This document shows, in pieces, positions 52,393 to 59,888 of a stretch of DNA of 64,000 nt. Origin of the DNA: Rhodobacter sp. (lineage in GTDB: Bacteria > Pseudomonadota > Alphaproteobacteria > Rhodobacterales > Rhodobacteraceae); contig JAIXRW010000054.1 in assembly GCA_027484985.1 (NCBI GenBank), positions 1-64,000 of the forward strand, given 5' to 3'. The notes beneath the pieces were generated by a model that was not told the origin of the DNA, did no database searches, and saw only the letters and a program-made list of their open reading frames with translations. The translations under genes were made by a program, and so were the position numbers. The number at the start of each line of letters is the position of its first letter. Positions within the stretch are counted from its first letter, which is position 1.

Positions 52393-52584
52393 ATGGCAAG
52401 CAGAAAATTCCTCGACCCCGACCACCCGATGTTCCGCCACGCTTGGGTGCGCTGGCTGACCACGCTTTTGCCACTGGGCTGGGGCGGGGTCGAGTTTTAC
52501 TTGGGTAATCCGGGCTGGGCCACACTGTTCGGCGCGGCGGGTGCCTATGCAGGCTGGGTGCTGATTCTGAAAAAACCGGGCTAA
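52393..52584 (+). CDS. small membrane protein, 63 aa
   Basis: It encodes two short hydrophobic segments (LTTLLPLGWGGVEFYLG and ATLFGAAGAYAGWVLIL) after a basic N-terminus, probably an inner-membrane hairpin. I do not recognise a named family, but small proteins with this WLTTLLP...AYAGW pattern are common in the family. It starts 11 bases after uvrB with AGGAAGATC upstream, so it is likely co-transcribed with it. Confidence 0.7.
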   Translation: MASRKFLDPDHPMFRHAWVRWLTTLLPLGWGGVEFYLGNPGWATLFGAAGAYAGWVLILKKPG

Positions 52585-52588
52585 GCCC

Positions 52589-52605
52589 GCGCCTTTTTCA
52601 GGCGC
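52589..52605 (+). terminator. short hairpin after the 63-aa gene
   Basis: GCGCCT-TTTTC-AGGCGC is a 6-bp stem with a T-rich loop, just after the stop. It is a weak terminator candidate. Confidence 0.4.
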
Positions 52606-52670
52606 TATTCAAACGCACAGGTCCGTGGGCTGCCCCCCGGACCCGTGCAAGACCAACCTCGGGTCAGCCC

Positions 52671-52961
52671 TCAGCCGTTCTCGGCCTTATCGAGCACATC
52701 CATCAGCGTCGCATCGGGGGTTTCGGCACACATGCCCACGGCCGCATCGATATTTGCCTGCAACCGCGCCTCATCATAGCCGCTGTCCTGCGCAGCGCCG
52801 CCCATATAGCCGTCAATCCAGAACAGCATCTTGGCCAGCGCGTCACTCGGCATCTGGGCCACATCGGTGCAGGTTACCGTGGCGATATCCAGCGTCTGCG
52901 CCTGCGACGCGCCCCCAAAAGTCATCGCTGCCAAAGCCGCGATCAGAACCGTCTTGCCCAT
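52671..52961 (-). CDS. HdeA-family periplasmic protein
   Basis: A 96-residue secreted protein: signal peptide ending GGASQA (cut at about residue 21), then a small helical domain with two cysteines (VTCTDVAQM and VGMCAETPD) positioned for one disulfide. It contains MLFWIDGYMGGAAQD, the family's FWxxGY-like core. HdeA/HdeB are acid-activated periplasmic chaperones in enterobacteria; alphaproteobacterial relatives are uncharacterised. It is divergent from the entericidin gene across a 147-base gap. Confidence 0.75.
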   Translation of the reverse strand: MGKTVLIAALAAMTFGGASQAQTLDIATVTCTDVAQMPSDALAKMLFWIDGYMGGAAQDSGYDEARLQANIDAAVGMCAETPDATLMDVLDKAENG

Positions 52962-53108
52962 TACATACTCCCGTTCACAAGGGCTTCAGTGTCCGGAAAG
53001 CTAGCAGACCGCCGCGCCCCGTCCACCGGTTTTTGCGCGACTTACGCCAAGGAACCACCCCAACCCGCCCCGCGTTGCCCCGCCGCAACCAACAGCCAGA
53101 GAGCCCCG

Positions 53109-53243
53109 ATGAAAACCCTGATCCTGATCGCCACCCTGATGACCCTGACCGCCTGCGAAACCATGCAGGGCCTCGGGCGGGATGTGGAAAACACCGGAGA
53201 GACGTTGCAGCAGGAAAGTGTCGAGGCCCAACAGAACCCGTAA
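53109..53243 (+). CDS. entericidin A/B family lipoprotein
   Basis: A 44-residue lipopeptide precursor. The signal MKTLILIATLMTLTAC leads to an acylated cysteine at 16, then ETMQGLGRDVENTGETLQQE, the characteristic GxGxDxxxxG entericidin pattern, and a short acidic tail. In E. coli the EcnA/EcnB pair is a stress-linked antidote/toxin; single copies in alphaproteobacteria are of unknown role. A strong hairpin follows, so it is its own unit. Confidence 0.85.
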   Translation: MKTLILIATLMTLTACETMQGLGRDVENTGETLQQESVEAQQNP

Positions 53244-53250
53244 GGGCCAA

Positions 53251-53272
53251 GGTGCGCGTTTAGGCGCGCACC
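53251..53272 (+). terminator. hairpin after the entericidin gene
   Basis: GGTGCGCG-TTTAGG-CGCGCACC is an 8-bp perfect stem beginning seven bases after the stop codon. It has no U tract but is well placed. Confidence 0.6.
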
Positions 53273-53375
53273 ACTTCCAGTTAACTGCCTTGCCTGAGGG
53301 GCGCGCGGGGCACTTGCCACAACACCACGAATGGGCAAGCATAACAGCCGAAGGTTGTTTCACGAGTGTCCCACC

Positions 53376-53627
53376 ATGACCCCAAGTTCGGCCACCGAAC
53401 CCGATTCAGTCGAAATCGCGCGCCTAACGGTTGTCCATAACGAAAAGTGCAAGGCGGCCGCCGCTTTCCTCTACAATCTCTCCGCAGCAACTGTCATCAC
53501 TGGGGTCATTACGAATATAATCCAACAAAAACCGGTGCTCGACCCCATCCTGTTCTTGCTGACAGCGACGTTCGCCACCATCTTCTTCATGGTGGGAAGC
53601 AATAGCCTCAACCAGATGAAGGGCTAA
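53376..53627 (+). CDS. hypothetical membrane protein in a low-GC pocket
   Basis: An 83-residue protein with a Thr/Ser-rich start (MTPSSATEPDSVEIARL), then two membrane spans (AFLYNLSAATVITGVITNII and PILFLLTATFATIFFMVGS). I know of no family. Codon use is looser than in neighbours, with AT-ending codons (AATATAATCC), which suggests transfer. Start uncertain: ATG 53331 would add 15 residues and neither has a clear ribosome site. Followed after four bases by another orphan. Confidence 0.55.
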   Translation: MTPSSATEPDSVEIARLTVVHNEKCKAAAAFLYNLSAATVITGVITNIIQQKPVLDPILFLLTATFATIFFMVGSNSLNQMKG

Positions 53628-53631
53628 GGTT

Positions 53632-53907
53632 ATGAGTTACGTATCAATCATTGCCTTTGGCCTTCTCGGCCTCTGCCTCGCGGTAGCGAGCCAGATCAAC
53701 CTCGTCCGCAGCCGCCGCAAGATCGAAATGGCGCAACGACACGCGCAAGACCATATCGCTTCGGCAAAGGTCGCGGATGGCGACGTTCGATCGGGCGGCA
53801 TGAAGTCCTTGGCCGCATCCGTACTTTCTCAGCAATACAAAGCCCGTCAAACTCGCGCTCATAACCTCGGCGGGAAGCGGGCGGTAAAACACGTCAAGGC
53901 CAAGTAA
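53632..53907 (+). CDS. hypothetical protein, partner of the previous gene
   Basis: A 91-residue protein with one N-terminal membrane span (VSIIAFGLLGLCLAVASQI) and a basic soluble tail (RSRRKIEMAQRHAQD...KRAVKHVKAK). Its ATG follows CTAAGG five bases after the preceding stop, so the two orphans form a pair. No recognisable domain. The mixed codon use matches its partner, and its stop lies inside the palindrome shared with lepA. Confidence 0.6.
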   Translation: MSYVSIIAFGLLGLCLAVASQINLVRSRRKIEMAQRHAQDHIASAKVADGDVRSGGMKSLAASVLSQQYKARQTRAHNLGGKRAVKHVKAK

Positions 53908-53925
53908 ACCCGACTTCGGGTTTAC
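53904..53925. terminator. bidirectional hairpin holding two stop codons
   Basis: GTAAACCC-GACTTC-GGGTTTAC is a perfect 8-bp stem. Its left arm contains the TAA of the orphan gene (53905-53907) and its right arm the TAA of lepA (complement 53922-53924). A compact shared terminator for converging genes. Confidence 0.75.
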
Positions 53926-55721
53926 GTATCCATCTTCAAAGCCGAGATGAACGCCTCCTGCGGGATCTCCACCTTCCCGAACTGGCGCATCTTCTTCTTG
54001 CCGGCCTTCTGCTTGTCCAAGAGCTTGCGCTTGCGCGTCGCGTCGCCGCCATAGCACTTGGCGGTCACGTCCTTGCGCATGGCGCTCAGGGTTTCGCGGG
54101 CGATAACGCGGCTGCCGATGGCGGCCTGGATCGGGATCTTGAACATGTGGCGGGGGATCAGCTCTTTCAGCTTTTCCACCATGGCCCGCCCCCGCGCCTC
54201 GGCGCGGTCGCGGTGGACCATCATCGACAGCGCGTCCACCGGTTCCTCGTTCACAAGGATCGACATCTTGACCAGAAAATCCTCGCGGTATTCGCTGATC
54301 TGGTAGTCGAAACTGGCATAGCCCTTGGTCACCGATTTCAGGCGGTCGTAAAAGTCGAACACCACCTCGGCCAGCGGCAGGTCATAGACCACCATGGCGC
54401 GGTTGCCGGCATAGCTCAGGTCAAGCTGGATGCCGCGGCGGTCCTGGCACAGTTTCAGGATATCGCCCAGATAGTCGTCGGGCACCATGATCGTGGCCTT
54501 GATGCGCGGCTCTTCGATATGGTCGATATAGGTCAGGTCGGGCATGTCGGCGGGGTTGTGCAGATCGCGCACCTCGCCATCCTTCATATGCAGCTTGAAC
54601 ACCACGCTCGGCGCGGTGGTGATCAGGTCAAGGTCATATTCCCGCTCCAGCCGGTCGCGGATGACTTCAAGGTGCAGAAGCCCGAGGAAACCGCAGCGGA
54701 AGCCGAAACCCAGCGCGGCGCTGGTTTCCATTTCCGAACTGAAGGATGCATCGTTCAGCGACAGCTTTTCGATCGCGTCGCGCAGCGCCTCGAAATCATT
54801 GGCATCCACCGGGAACAGGCCGCAGAACACCACGGGCTGCGCGGGTTTGAACCCCGGAAGCGGCGCATCGCAGCCGCGCTTTTCATGGGTGATCGTGTCG
54901 CCCACCCGTGTATCGCGCACCTGCTTGATCGAGGCGGTGAAAATGCCGATCTCGCCCGGCCCGAGTTCGGCGATATCCACCATCTGCGGCTTCAGCACGG
55001 CCAGCTTGTCGATGCCGTAAACCGCATTGGTCTGCATCATCCGCACGCGGTCGCCCTTTTTGACCACGCCGTCCATCACGCGGATCATCACGACCACGCC
55101 CAAATAGGCATCATACCAGCTATCGACCAGCATCGCCTTGAGCGGCGCGTCGCGGTCGCCCTTGGGCGCGGGCAGGCGCGTCACGATGGCTTCCAGCACT
55201 TCGGGAATGCCAAGGCCCGATTTCGCGGAAATGGCAATGGCGTCGGAGGCATCCAGCCCGATCACATCCTCGATGTTCTGCTTCACCCGCTCGGGTTCGG
55301 CGGCGGGCAGGTCGATCTTGTTCAGCACGGGCACGATCTCGTGCCCCGCATCCAGCGCCTGATAGACGTTGGCCAGCGTCTGCGCCTCGACCCCTTGGCT
55401 TGCGTCTACCACCAGAAGCGAGCCTTCGACGGCGCGCATCGACCGGCTCACCTCATAGGCAAAGTCCACATGGCCGGGGGTGTCGATCAGGTTCAGGATA
55501 TAGGTCTTGCCATCCTTGGCCGGATATTCGATCCGCACGGTGTTGGCCTTGATCGTGATCCCGCGTTCCCGCTCGATATCCATGCTATCCAGCATCTGGG
55601 CCTTCATGTCCCGTGCGGCCACGGTCCCCGTCATCTGGATCAGACGGTCGGCAAGGGTGGATTTCCCGTGGTCGATATGGGCCACGATCGAGAAATTGCG
55701 GATGAGATCAAGCTGGGTCAT
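53922..55721 (-). CDS. lepA: elongation factor 4 (LepA)
   Basis: A 599-residue translational GTPase that back-translocates stalled ribosomes. G1 is [15 protein letters not shown]2 [14 protein letters not shown]3 DTPGHVDF, G4 NKIDLPAA and G5 SAKSGLG. The LepA-specific C-terminal domain ends [20 protein letters not shown] then [11 protein letters not shown]. Full length and near-invariant. Its stop sits in the hairpin shared with the orphan pair. Confidence 0.97.
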   Translation of the reverse strand: MTQLDLIRNFSIVAHIDHGKSTLADRLIQMTGTVAARDMKAQMLDSMDIERERGITIKANTVRIEYPAKDGKTYILNLIDTPGHVDFAYEVSRSMRAVEGSLLVVDASQGVEAQTLANVYQALDAGHEIVPVLNKIDLPAAEPERVKQNIEDVIGLDASDAIAISAKSGLGIPEVLEAIVTRLPAPKGDRDAPLKAMLVDSWYDAYLGVVVMIRVMDGVVKKGDRVRMMQTNAVYGIDKLAVLKPQMVDIAELGPGEIGIFTASIKQVRDTRVGDTITHEKRGCDAPLPGFKPAQPVVFCGLFPVDANDFEALRDAIEKLSLNDASFSSEMETSAALGFGFRCGFLGLLHLEVIRDRLEREYDLDLITTAPSVVFKLHMKDGEVRDLHNPADMPDLTYIDHIEEPRIKATIMVPDDYLGDILKLCQDRRGIQLDLSYAGNRAMVVYDLPLAEVVFDFYDRLKSVTKGYASFDYQISEYREDFLVKMSILVNEEPVDALSMMVHRDRAEARGRAMVEKLKELIPRHMFKIPIQAAIGSRVIARETLSAMRKDVTAKCYGGDATRKRKLLDKQKAGKKKMRQFGKVEIPQEAFISALKMDT

Positions 55722-55750
55722 GGCGCGCCATATAACGTGTCGCGCCTTGG

Positions 55751-56380
55751 CTAGCTAGGGGTCTTTGAGGGCAACCGATAGCGCGTCCGGACAAGTTCAA
55801 GAAGGTCGATCGCGGCCGCCACCCCCTGCGAACTGTTCTGCCGCACCATCACCAAACAAATCTGGCGGACCAGCTTTGGCGCGACCTCGGAATCGTAATC
55901 CACCATCATCGACAGAAAGTGCCGGAAGGCGGCAAGGATGGCCGAATAGGAACAGCGCAGAACGGATTTGCCCTTGGGCAGCAAGGGCAGGCAGGTATCG
56001 CTCGCATCGATGAAAAGGCCCTTCCGCGCAAGAAACGCGTCCAACGCCACGGCGCGCCAATATGCAGCAAGGTAATCATGCGCCAAGGCCAGCGGTCTGC
56101 TGTCAAATTGCCCGATGGCCTGAAGGCTGTCCGCGATGGGGTCATCCATGCGGTCAAGAAGCCGCGCCGCCTGCAGGTAGCGCCGGCCCGCCGCCCCCGC
56201 CCAGAAGGGGATCGTGTCACCACGGGCGGCCAGCATGATGTCGTGCACATCGTGGCGCCGGTCATCCGCGAAATTCGGCTTGCTCTTGGGCCGATAGGCC
56301 ATGTTCGCGGCAAAAATCTCGGCCATCCACGGCGGGCGATCCACCCTTTTCATTCCGGCATCCTCGGTAAACTCGTACAT
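55751..56380 (-). CDS. conserved hypothetical protein, 209 aa
   Basis: A soluble, mostly helical protein with no membrane segment, metal motif or recognisable domain. Notable stretches are [34 protein letters not shown] and [20 protein letters not shown]. The start at complement 56380 is chosen because GAGAGGAGAACAGTGC is a strong ribosome site; the frame is open 63 bases further. It ends 29 bases before the lepA start on the same strand, so it may be co-transcribed with lepA. Confidence 0.6.
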   Translation of the reverse strand: MYEFTEDAGMKRVDRPPWMAEIFAANMAYRPKSKPNFADDRRHDVHDIMLAARGDTIPFWAGAAGRRYLQAARLLDRMDDPIADSLQAIGQFDSRPLALAHDYLAAYWRAVALDAFLARKGLFIDASDTCLPLLPKGKSVLRCSYSAILAAFRHFLSMMVDYDSEVAPKLVRQICLVMVRQNSSQGVAAAIDLLELVRTRYRLPSKTPS

Positions 56381-56551
56381 TGCACTGTTCTCCTCTCTTG
56401 AAACGTCACTCCGGCAAGGCCACGGACAGCCGCGCCAAGCCACTCGTCACGAAGCGGCCTTGTCGGATTGCGCATATGTTGTGGGCGGCTCGGCCAAGCC
56501 CACAAAAACCGCGGCGATATGCGCGAAATGTCGCGCAAACGGCGGCAGCAA

Positions 56552-56580
56552 TTGAAAATTCTGCTTCAAATCGGCATAAA
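56552..56580 (+). promoter_or_regulatory. candidate promoter of the 104-aa secreted protein
   Basis: TTGAAA (56552-56557), a 17-base spacer and CATAAA (56575-56580), 57 bases before the start codon at 56638, in a locally AT-rich patch. Judged by eye. Confidence 0.4.
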
Positions 56581-56637
56581 TGCCGCCACAAAAATGACCG
56601 GTCCGGTAGGTCCGCATCGGCAAGAGGCAAAGACAGA

Positions 56638-56952
56638 ATGACCCGTTACACGATTTCCGCGGCCGTGGCCGCACTGGCAATTCCCCTTTTCGCATCGGTG
56701 GCCGCCGCAGGCCCCATCGAACGGGCCTGCCTGTCCTCGGGCCGCGATGCGGCGAACCGCTCGGTCTGTGCCTGTATCCAGCAGGTGGCCGACATGACCC
56801 TGCGCGGATCGGACCAGCGCAAGGCCGCCGTTTTCTTCCGCAACCCCGACAAGGCGCAAGATACGCTAATGTCAAAGCGCAATTCCGACGATGCCTTCTG
56901 GGAACGCTACAAGAACTTCGGCGAAACGGCCGAGGCCTATTGCGCGGGCTGA
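56638..56952 (+). CDS. small secreted protein with paired cysteines
   Basis: A 104-residue exported protein: signal peptide MTRYTISAAVAALAIPLFAS ending near VAAAG, then ERACLSSGRDAANRSVCACI (three cysteines) and a final EAYCAG. Four cysteines suggest two disulfides in the periplasm. It is rich in charged helices (DDAFWERYKNFGETAEAYC). I recognise it as a common Rhodobacteraceae-type orphan but cannot name a function. Confidence 0.7.
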   Translation: MTRYTISAAVAALAIPLFASVAAAGPIERACLSSGRDAANRSVCACIQQVADMTLRGSDQRKAAVFFRNPDKAQDTLMSKRNSDDAFWERYKNFGETAEAYCAG

Positions 56953-56986
56953 TCGGGCAAAGGGGGCGGGTCAGACCCGCCCGCCG

Positions 56987-57520
56987 TCAGTTTGACTCGG
57001 TCGCCGCGCCACCGCTGCCATGCATGGCCCCGTGCATCTTGCCGTGGTCCATGCCTTCCATGCCGTCCATATCCACGCCATCGCCGTGCTTGCTGTCCAC
57101 GACAACATTCACAGTCACCGTCTGGCCATCGGCAAAGTCCAGCACCAGATCGAAATGGTCGCCATCGGCCAGTTTGCGGGTCAGCCCCATCAGCATGACA
57201 TGATCGCCGCCACGGGCGAATTCGTGCATCTCGCCCGAGGCGAGCGGCACCCCGCCCTCGATCTTGCCCATCGTCATCACGCCATCCGCGCCTTCGCTGT
57301 GGGTATGCAACTCGGCCTTATCGGCAAGGTCGGTATGGGCCCCGACCAGCGTGATATCGGCCTCGGTGTTGTTGTGGATCATGAAGAACACCGCGCCCGA
57401 CTGCGCCGAAAGCCGCGCATAGGCATCGTGGACATGAATCGCTTCGGGGTGGTCCTGCGCCATCGCGGAAAAGGGAAGCAGGGCGAAAAGACCTGCGGTA
57501 ACAAAGCTGGGCAAACGCAT
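56987..57520 (-). CDS. PCu(A)C periplasmic copper chaperone with His/Met tail
   Basis: A 177-residue protein with a signal peptide ending FSAMAQ and a PCuAC cupredoxin-like domain. The Cu(I) site pattern H-x10-M-x21-HxM is seen from AELHTHSEGADGVMTM to GGDHVMLMGL. The last 30 residues are an added His/Met/Asp-rich tail (GMEGMDHGKMHGAMHG) that could hold further copper. The family delivers Cu(I) to the CuA site of cytochrome oxidase. A DUF2946 gene lies 40 bases upstream on the same strand. Confidence 0.87.
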   Translation of the reverse strand: MRLPSFVTAGLFALLPFSAMAQDHPEAIHVHDAYARLSAQSGAVFFMIHNNTEADITLVGAHTDLADKAELHTHSEGADGVMTMGKIEGGVPLASGEMHEFARGGDHVMLMGLTRKLADGDHFDLVLDFADGQTVTVNVVVDSKHGDGVDMDGMEGMDHGKMHGAMHGSGGAATESN

Positions 57521-57560
57521 CTTGCGCGCTCCTATATATCATTGGATTAGGGGTGACTGG

Positions 57561-57899
57561 TCAAGCCCCCCGTGGCGGCCCCCGCGCCGCAAATCCGCTG
57601 GCGATGCCACCCACAGGACCAACCGCCAAAGCAGGCCAGACCGTCACAGACCGGGTGACAGGGCGCGTCACGGTCTGCCAGACCGGCAAAGCCGCGCCAC
57701 CGGCCGCAACGCAAAGCGGGCAATGGTGCGGCGCATCCACCTTGCGCCCCGTGGCATCCAGCACGACCGAGGCCATCGCCCCGCCCGAACAGATGACAAG
57801 CTCGCTCGCCCCCGCCATCTGCCCACGCATCACCGCTGCCGTGACCGATGTGGCCGACAGCGCAAACGCAAGGAAAAGACCGCAGATCAGGCGCAACAT
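57561..57899 (-). CDS. DUF2946-family secreted protein
   Basis: A 112-residue exported protein: signal peptide MLRLICGLFLAFALSATSVT, then a HHCPLC motif (about residues 58-63) that looks like a thiol/His metal site, and a hydrophobic C-terminus. Members of this family sit next to copper or cytochrome-oxidase assembly genes; the function is undefined. It is probably co-transcribed with the PCuAC gene 40 bases downstream. Confidence 0.72.
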   Translation of the reverse strand: MLRLICGLFLAFALSATSVTAAVMRGQMAGASELVICSGGAMASVVLDATGRKVDAPHHCPLCVAAGGAALPVWQTVTRPVTRSVTVWPALAVGPVGGIASGFAARGPPRGA

Positions 57900-57975
57900 G
57901 ACAGGTCAGCCCTAGCCAAGATCGCGTGCCGGTGAAAGGGGACAAATCCGCGCGCCCCGGCCCGCACAAGCGAAA

Positions 57976-58003
57976 GCCCCGCCTCGGACTGGCCGGGCGG
58001 GGC
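57976..58003 (-). terminator. rpmB terminator
   Basis: GCCCCGCC...GGCGGGGC is an 8-bp GC stem 23 bases beyond the rpmB stop. On the minus strand it is followed by TTTCGC, giving a short U tract. Confidence 0.7.
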
Positions 58004-58026
58004 ACAACCTGCGAAAGACGCGTTGA

Positions 58027-58314
58027 TCAGGCGGTGGCCTGAACCTTCGCGATTTCTTTCTTGATCGCGAGGGCGCGCGTGGACAGTTCGTCATCCTTGG
58101 CCTTGGCAAGGAAGGCGTCCAGCCCGCCACGGTGGTCAACGGTTCGCAGACCGGCGGCCGAAACGCGCAGCTTGAACGACTGGCCCAGCACGTCCGAGAT
58201 CAGCGTGACATCATTCAGGTTCGGCAAGAAGCGCCGACGCGATTTGTTGTTGGCGTGGCTGACCGTGTTACCGGACATCGGGCCCTTGCCCGTCAGTTCG
58301 CAGACGCGCGACAT
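58027..58314 (-). CDS. rpmB: 50S ribosomal protein L28
   Basis: A 95-residue ribosomal protein. The start [20 protein letters not shown] and the basic [13 protein letters not shown] are diagnostic. It is slightly longer than E. coli L28 (78) because of the C-terminal helix typical of alphaproteobacteria. A single-gene unit with its own terminator; the 290-base upstream gap contains copy 9 of the mosaic repeat at its far end and otherwise nothing recognisable. Confidence 0.96.
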   Translation of the reverse strand: MSRVCELTGKGPMSGNTVSHANNKSRRRFLPNLNDVTLISDVLGQSFKLRVSAAGLRTVDHRGGLDAFLAKAKDDELSTRALAIKKEIAKVQATA

Positions 58315-58573
58315 GGTCGTGATCCTTCGTGTGTAAACGGGACAAGCCCCCGAGTCTCCCCAAGGCGTCCGAATTCGATTGGGGGCTAGTAAGGCGAAAG
58401 GGAGGGCGCGTCAAGCCGAGCTTGGGGCAGCCAGCCCCCCCAACACCGATTTTTCGCGGCTGACATGGGGGGCAAGGCCGATCTGTCTGAAAAAGATTGC
58501 GCTTCCGCCACAGGCCACGCCTTCCCCCGCCGCCGCAAGGGGGGGCCAGCCCCCCATCGCCTTGCAGGCGATT

Positions 58574-58602
58574 CCCCCCGGGATATTTGGGGGCAGAAAA
58601 TG
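58574..58602. repeat. mosaic intergenic repeat, copy 9
   Basis: CCCCCCGGGATATTTGGGGG followed by CAGAAAATG, the GATATTT/CAGAAAATG flavour with a single arm. It ends two bases before the meaB stop, so it forms the immediate 3' flank of meaB on the minus strand. Confidence 0.65.
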
Positions 58603-58604
58603 CC

Positions 58605-59603
58605 TCAGCCCAAGGTATCCAGCATCCGGGCCGCTGCGACCTCGGGGGTCATCAGTCCCTGCGCCACGGCATCGCCAAAGCGCGCCAGCTGGCCCCGCGC
58701 AGGCTCATGCGCCAGAACCGCCAGCAGCCCCTGCCGCACCTCTTCTTCGAACCAGTGCTGCGCCTGTCCGGCCCGCCGCCCCTGCCAATGTCCGCCCTCG
58801 CGCCGCCATGCGACCAGCGCCTGCATCTTCTCCCACGCGCTGGCCAGCCCGTCACCGGTTTCGGCCGACACGGACATGGCACAGGGATATCCCGCAGGGT
58901 CCTGTGCCCGCCGCCGCAGCAGGCCCAGCGCGCCCGCGTAATCGGCCATGGTCCGCATCGCGGCAGGCTTCAGCGCCCCGTCGGCCTTGTTCACAAGGAT
59001 CAGGTCCGCCATCTCCATGATGCCGCGTTTGACGCCCTGCAACTCGTCGCCACCCGCAGGGGCGAGCAGCAGCACGAAGATATCGCACAGTTCGGACACC
59101 ACAGTTTCCGACTGGCCCACGCCGACCGTCTCGATCAGCACAACATCGAAGCCCGCCGCCTCGCACAGCGCCACCGCCTCGCGCGTGCGCCGCGCCACGC
59201 CGCCCAACTGCGCCTGACTGGGCGAGGGGCGGATAAAGGCCCGCGGCTCGCGGCTTAGCCGTTCCATCCGCGTCTTATCGCCCAAAATAGACCCGCCCGA
59301 CCGTGCCGATGACGGATCGACCGCAAGCACCGCCACGCGCATGCCCTGCGCCACCAGCATCAGCCCGAAGCTTTCGATGAAGGTCGATTTACCCACCCCC
59401 GGCGTGCCGGAAAGCCCGATGCGCAGCGCCTCGCGCCCCGCCGCGGGCTGGCCCGCCGCCTTCAACGCTTCCAGCAGCGCCAGCGCCTCGGTCCGATGAT
59501 CGGCCCGCCCGCTTTCGACCAGCGTGATCCCCCGCGCCAGCGCCCTGCGGTCGCCCGCCGCGATTCCCGCCGCCAGATCGAGGTTCCGCCCTGTTCCGGC
59601 CAT
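58605..59603 (-). CDS. meaB: MeaB-type G-protein chaperone of methylmalonyl-CoA mutase
   Basis: A 332-residue GTPase of the MeaB/ArgK (SIMIBI) class. Walker A is GLSGTPGVGKSTF, followed by AVDPSSARSGGSILGDKTRM (switch region), DVVLIETVGVGQSE (G3-like) and LVNKADG (G4). It protects and reloads B12-dependent methylmalonyl-CoA mutase. The mutase genes are not in the window. ATG at complement 59603 after GGGGAGGGCGC is the likely start; the frame is open a further 42 bases. Confidence 0.9.
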   Translation of the reverse strand: MAGTGRNLDLAAGIAAGDRRALARGITLVESGRADHRTEALALLEALKAAGQPAAGREALRIGLSGTPGVGKSTFIESFGLMLVAQGMRVAVLAVDPSSARSGGSILGDKTRMERLSREPRAFIRPSPSQAQLGGVARRTREAVALCEAAGFDVVLIETVGVGQSETVVSELCDIFVLLLAPAGGDELQGVKRGIMEMADLILVNKADGALKPAAMRTMADYAGALGLLRRRAQDPAGYPCAMSVSAETGDGLASAWEKMQALVAWRREGGHWQGRRAGQAQHWFEEEVRQGLLAVLAHEPARGQLARFGDAVAQGLMTPEVAAARMLDTLG

Positions 59604-59695
59604 GCGCCCTCCCCAGCTCGGGCGCGCCCCTGCGCCCCTTTCCACTTCTTGCCACCCCGAAGCCGCTTATGCCAGACCCCGCGCAGCACCCTGCC

Positions 59696-59750
59696 CTTTC
59701 ACGCTCGCCCAAATATCCTGCAGGGGGAGTCGCGGCCCCGCCGCGACGGG
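59696..59750. repeat. mosaic intergenic repeat, copy 10
   Basis: The core ACGCTCGCCCAAATATCCTG runs into CAGGGGG and a hairpin GTCGCGG-CCCCG-CCGCGAC. Unlike the others it lies between divergent genes (meaB and hrpB), so a terminator role does not explain it. The rest of this 285-base gap is C/G-rich with no gene. Confidence 0.65.
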
Positions 59751-59888
59751 GGCGGCACACCCCCCCCCTCCCCTCGCGCCCCGCGCGAGGGGGCAGGCTT
59801 GCGGCGGCACGCCGCTCCGTTTGGCAACGCATGGCAACGGGCGCAAAGGGCAATTCCCCTGCCCGCCCGTCCCCGCCATAACAGGTCC

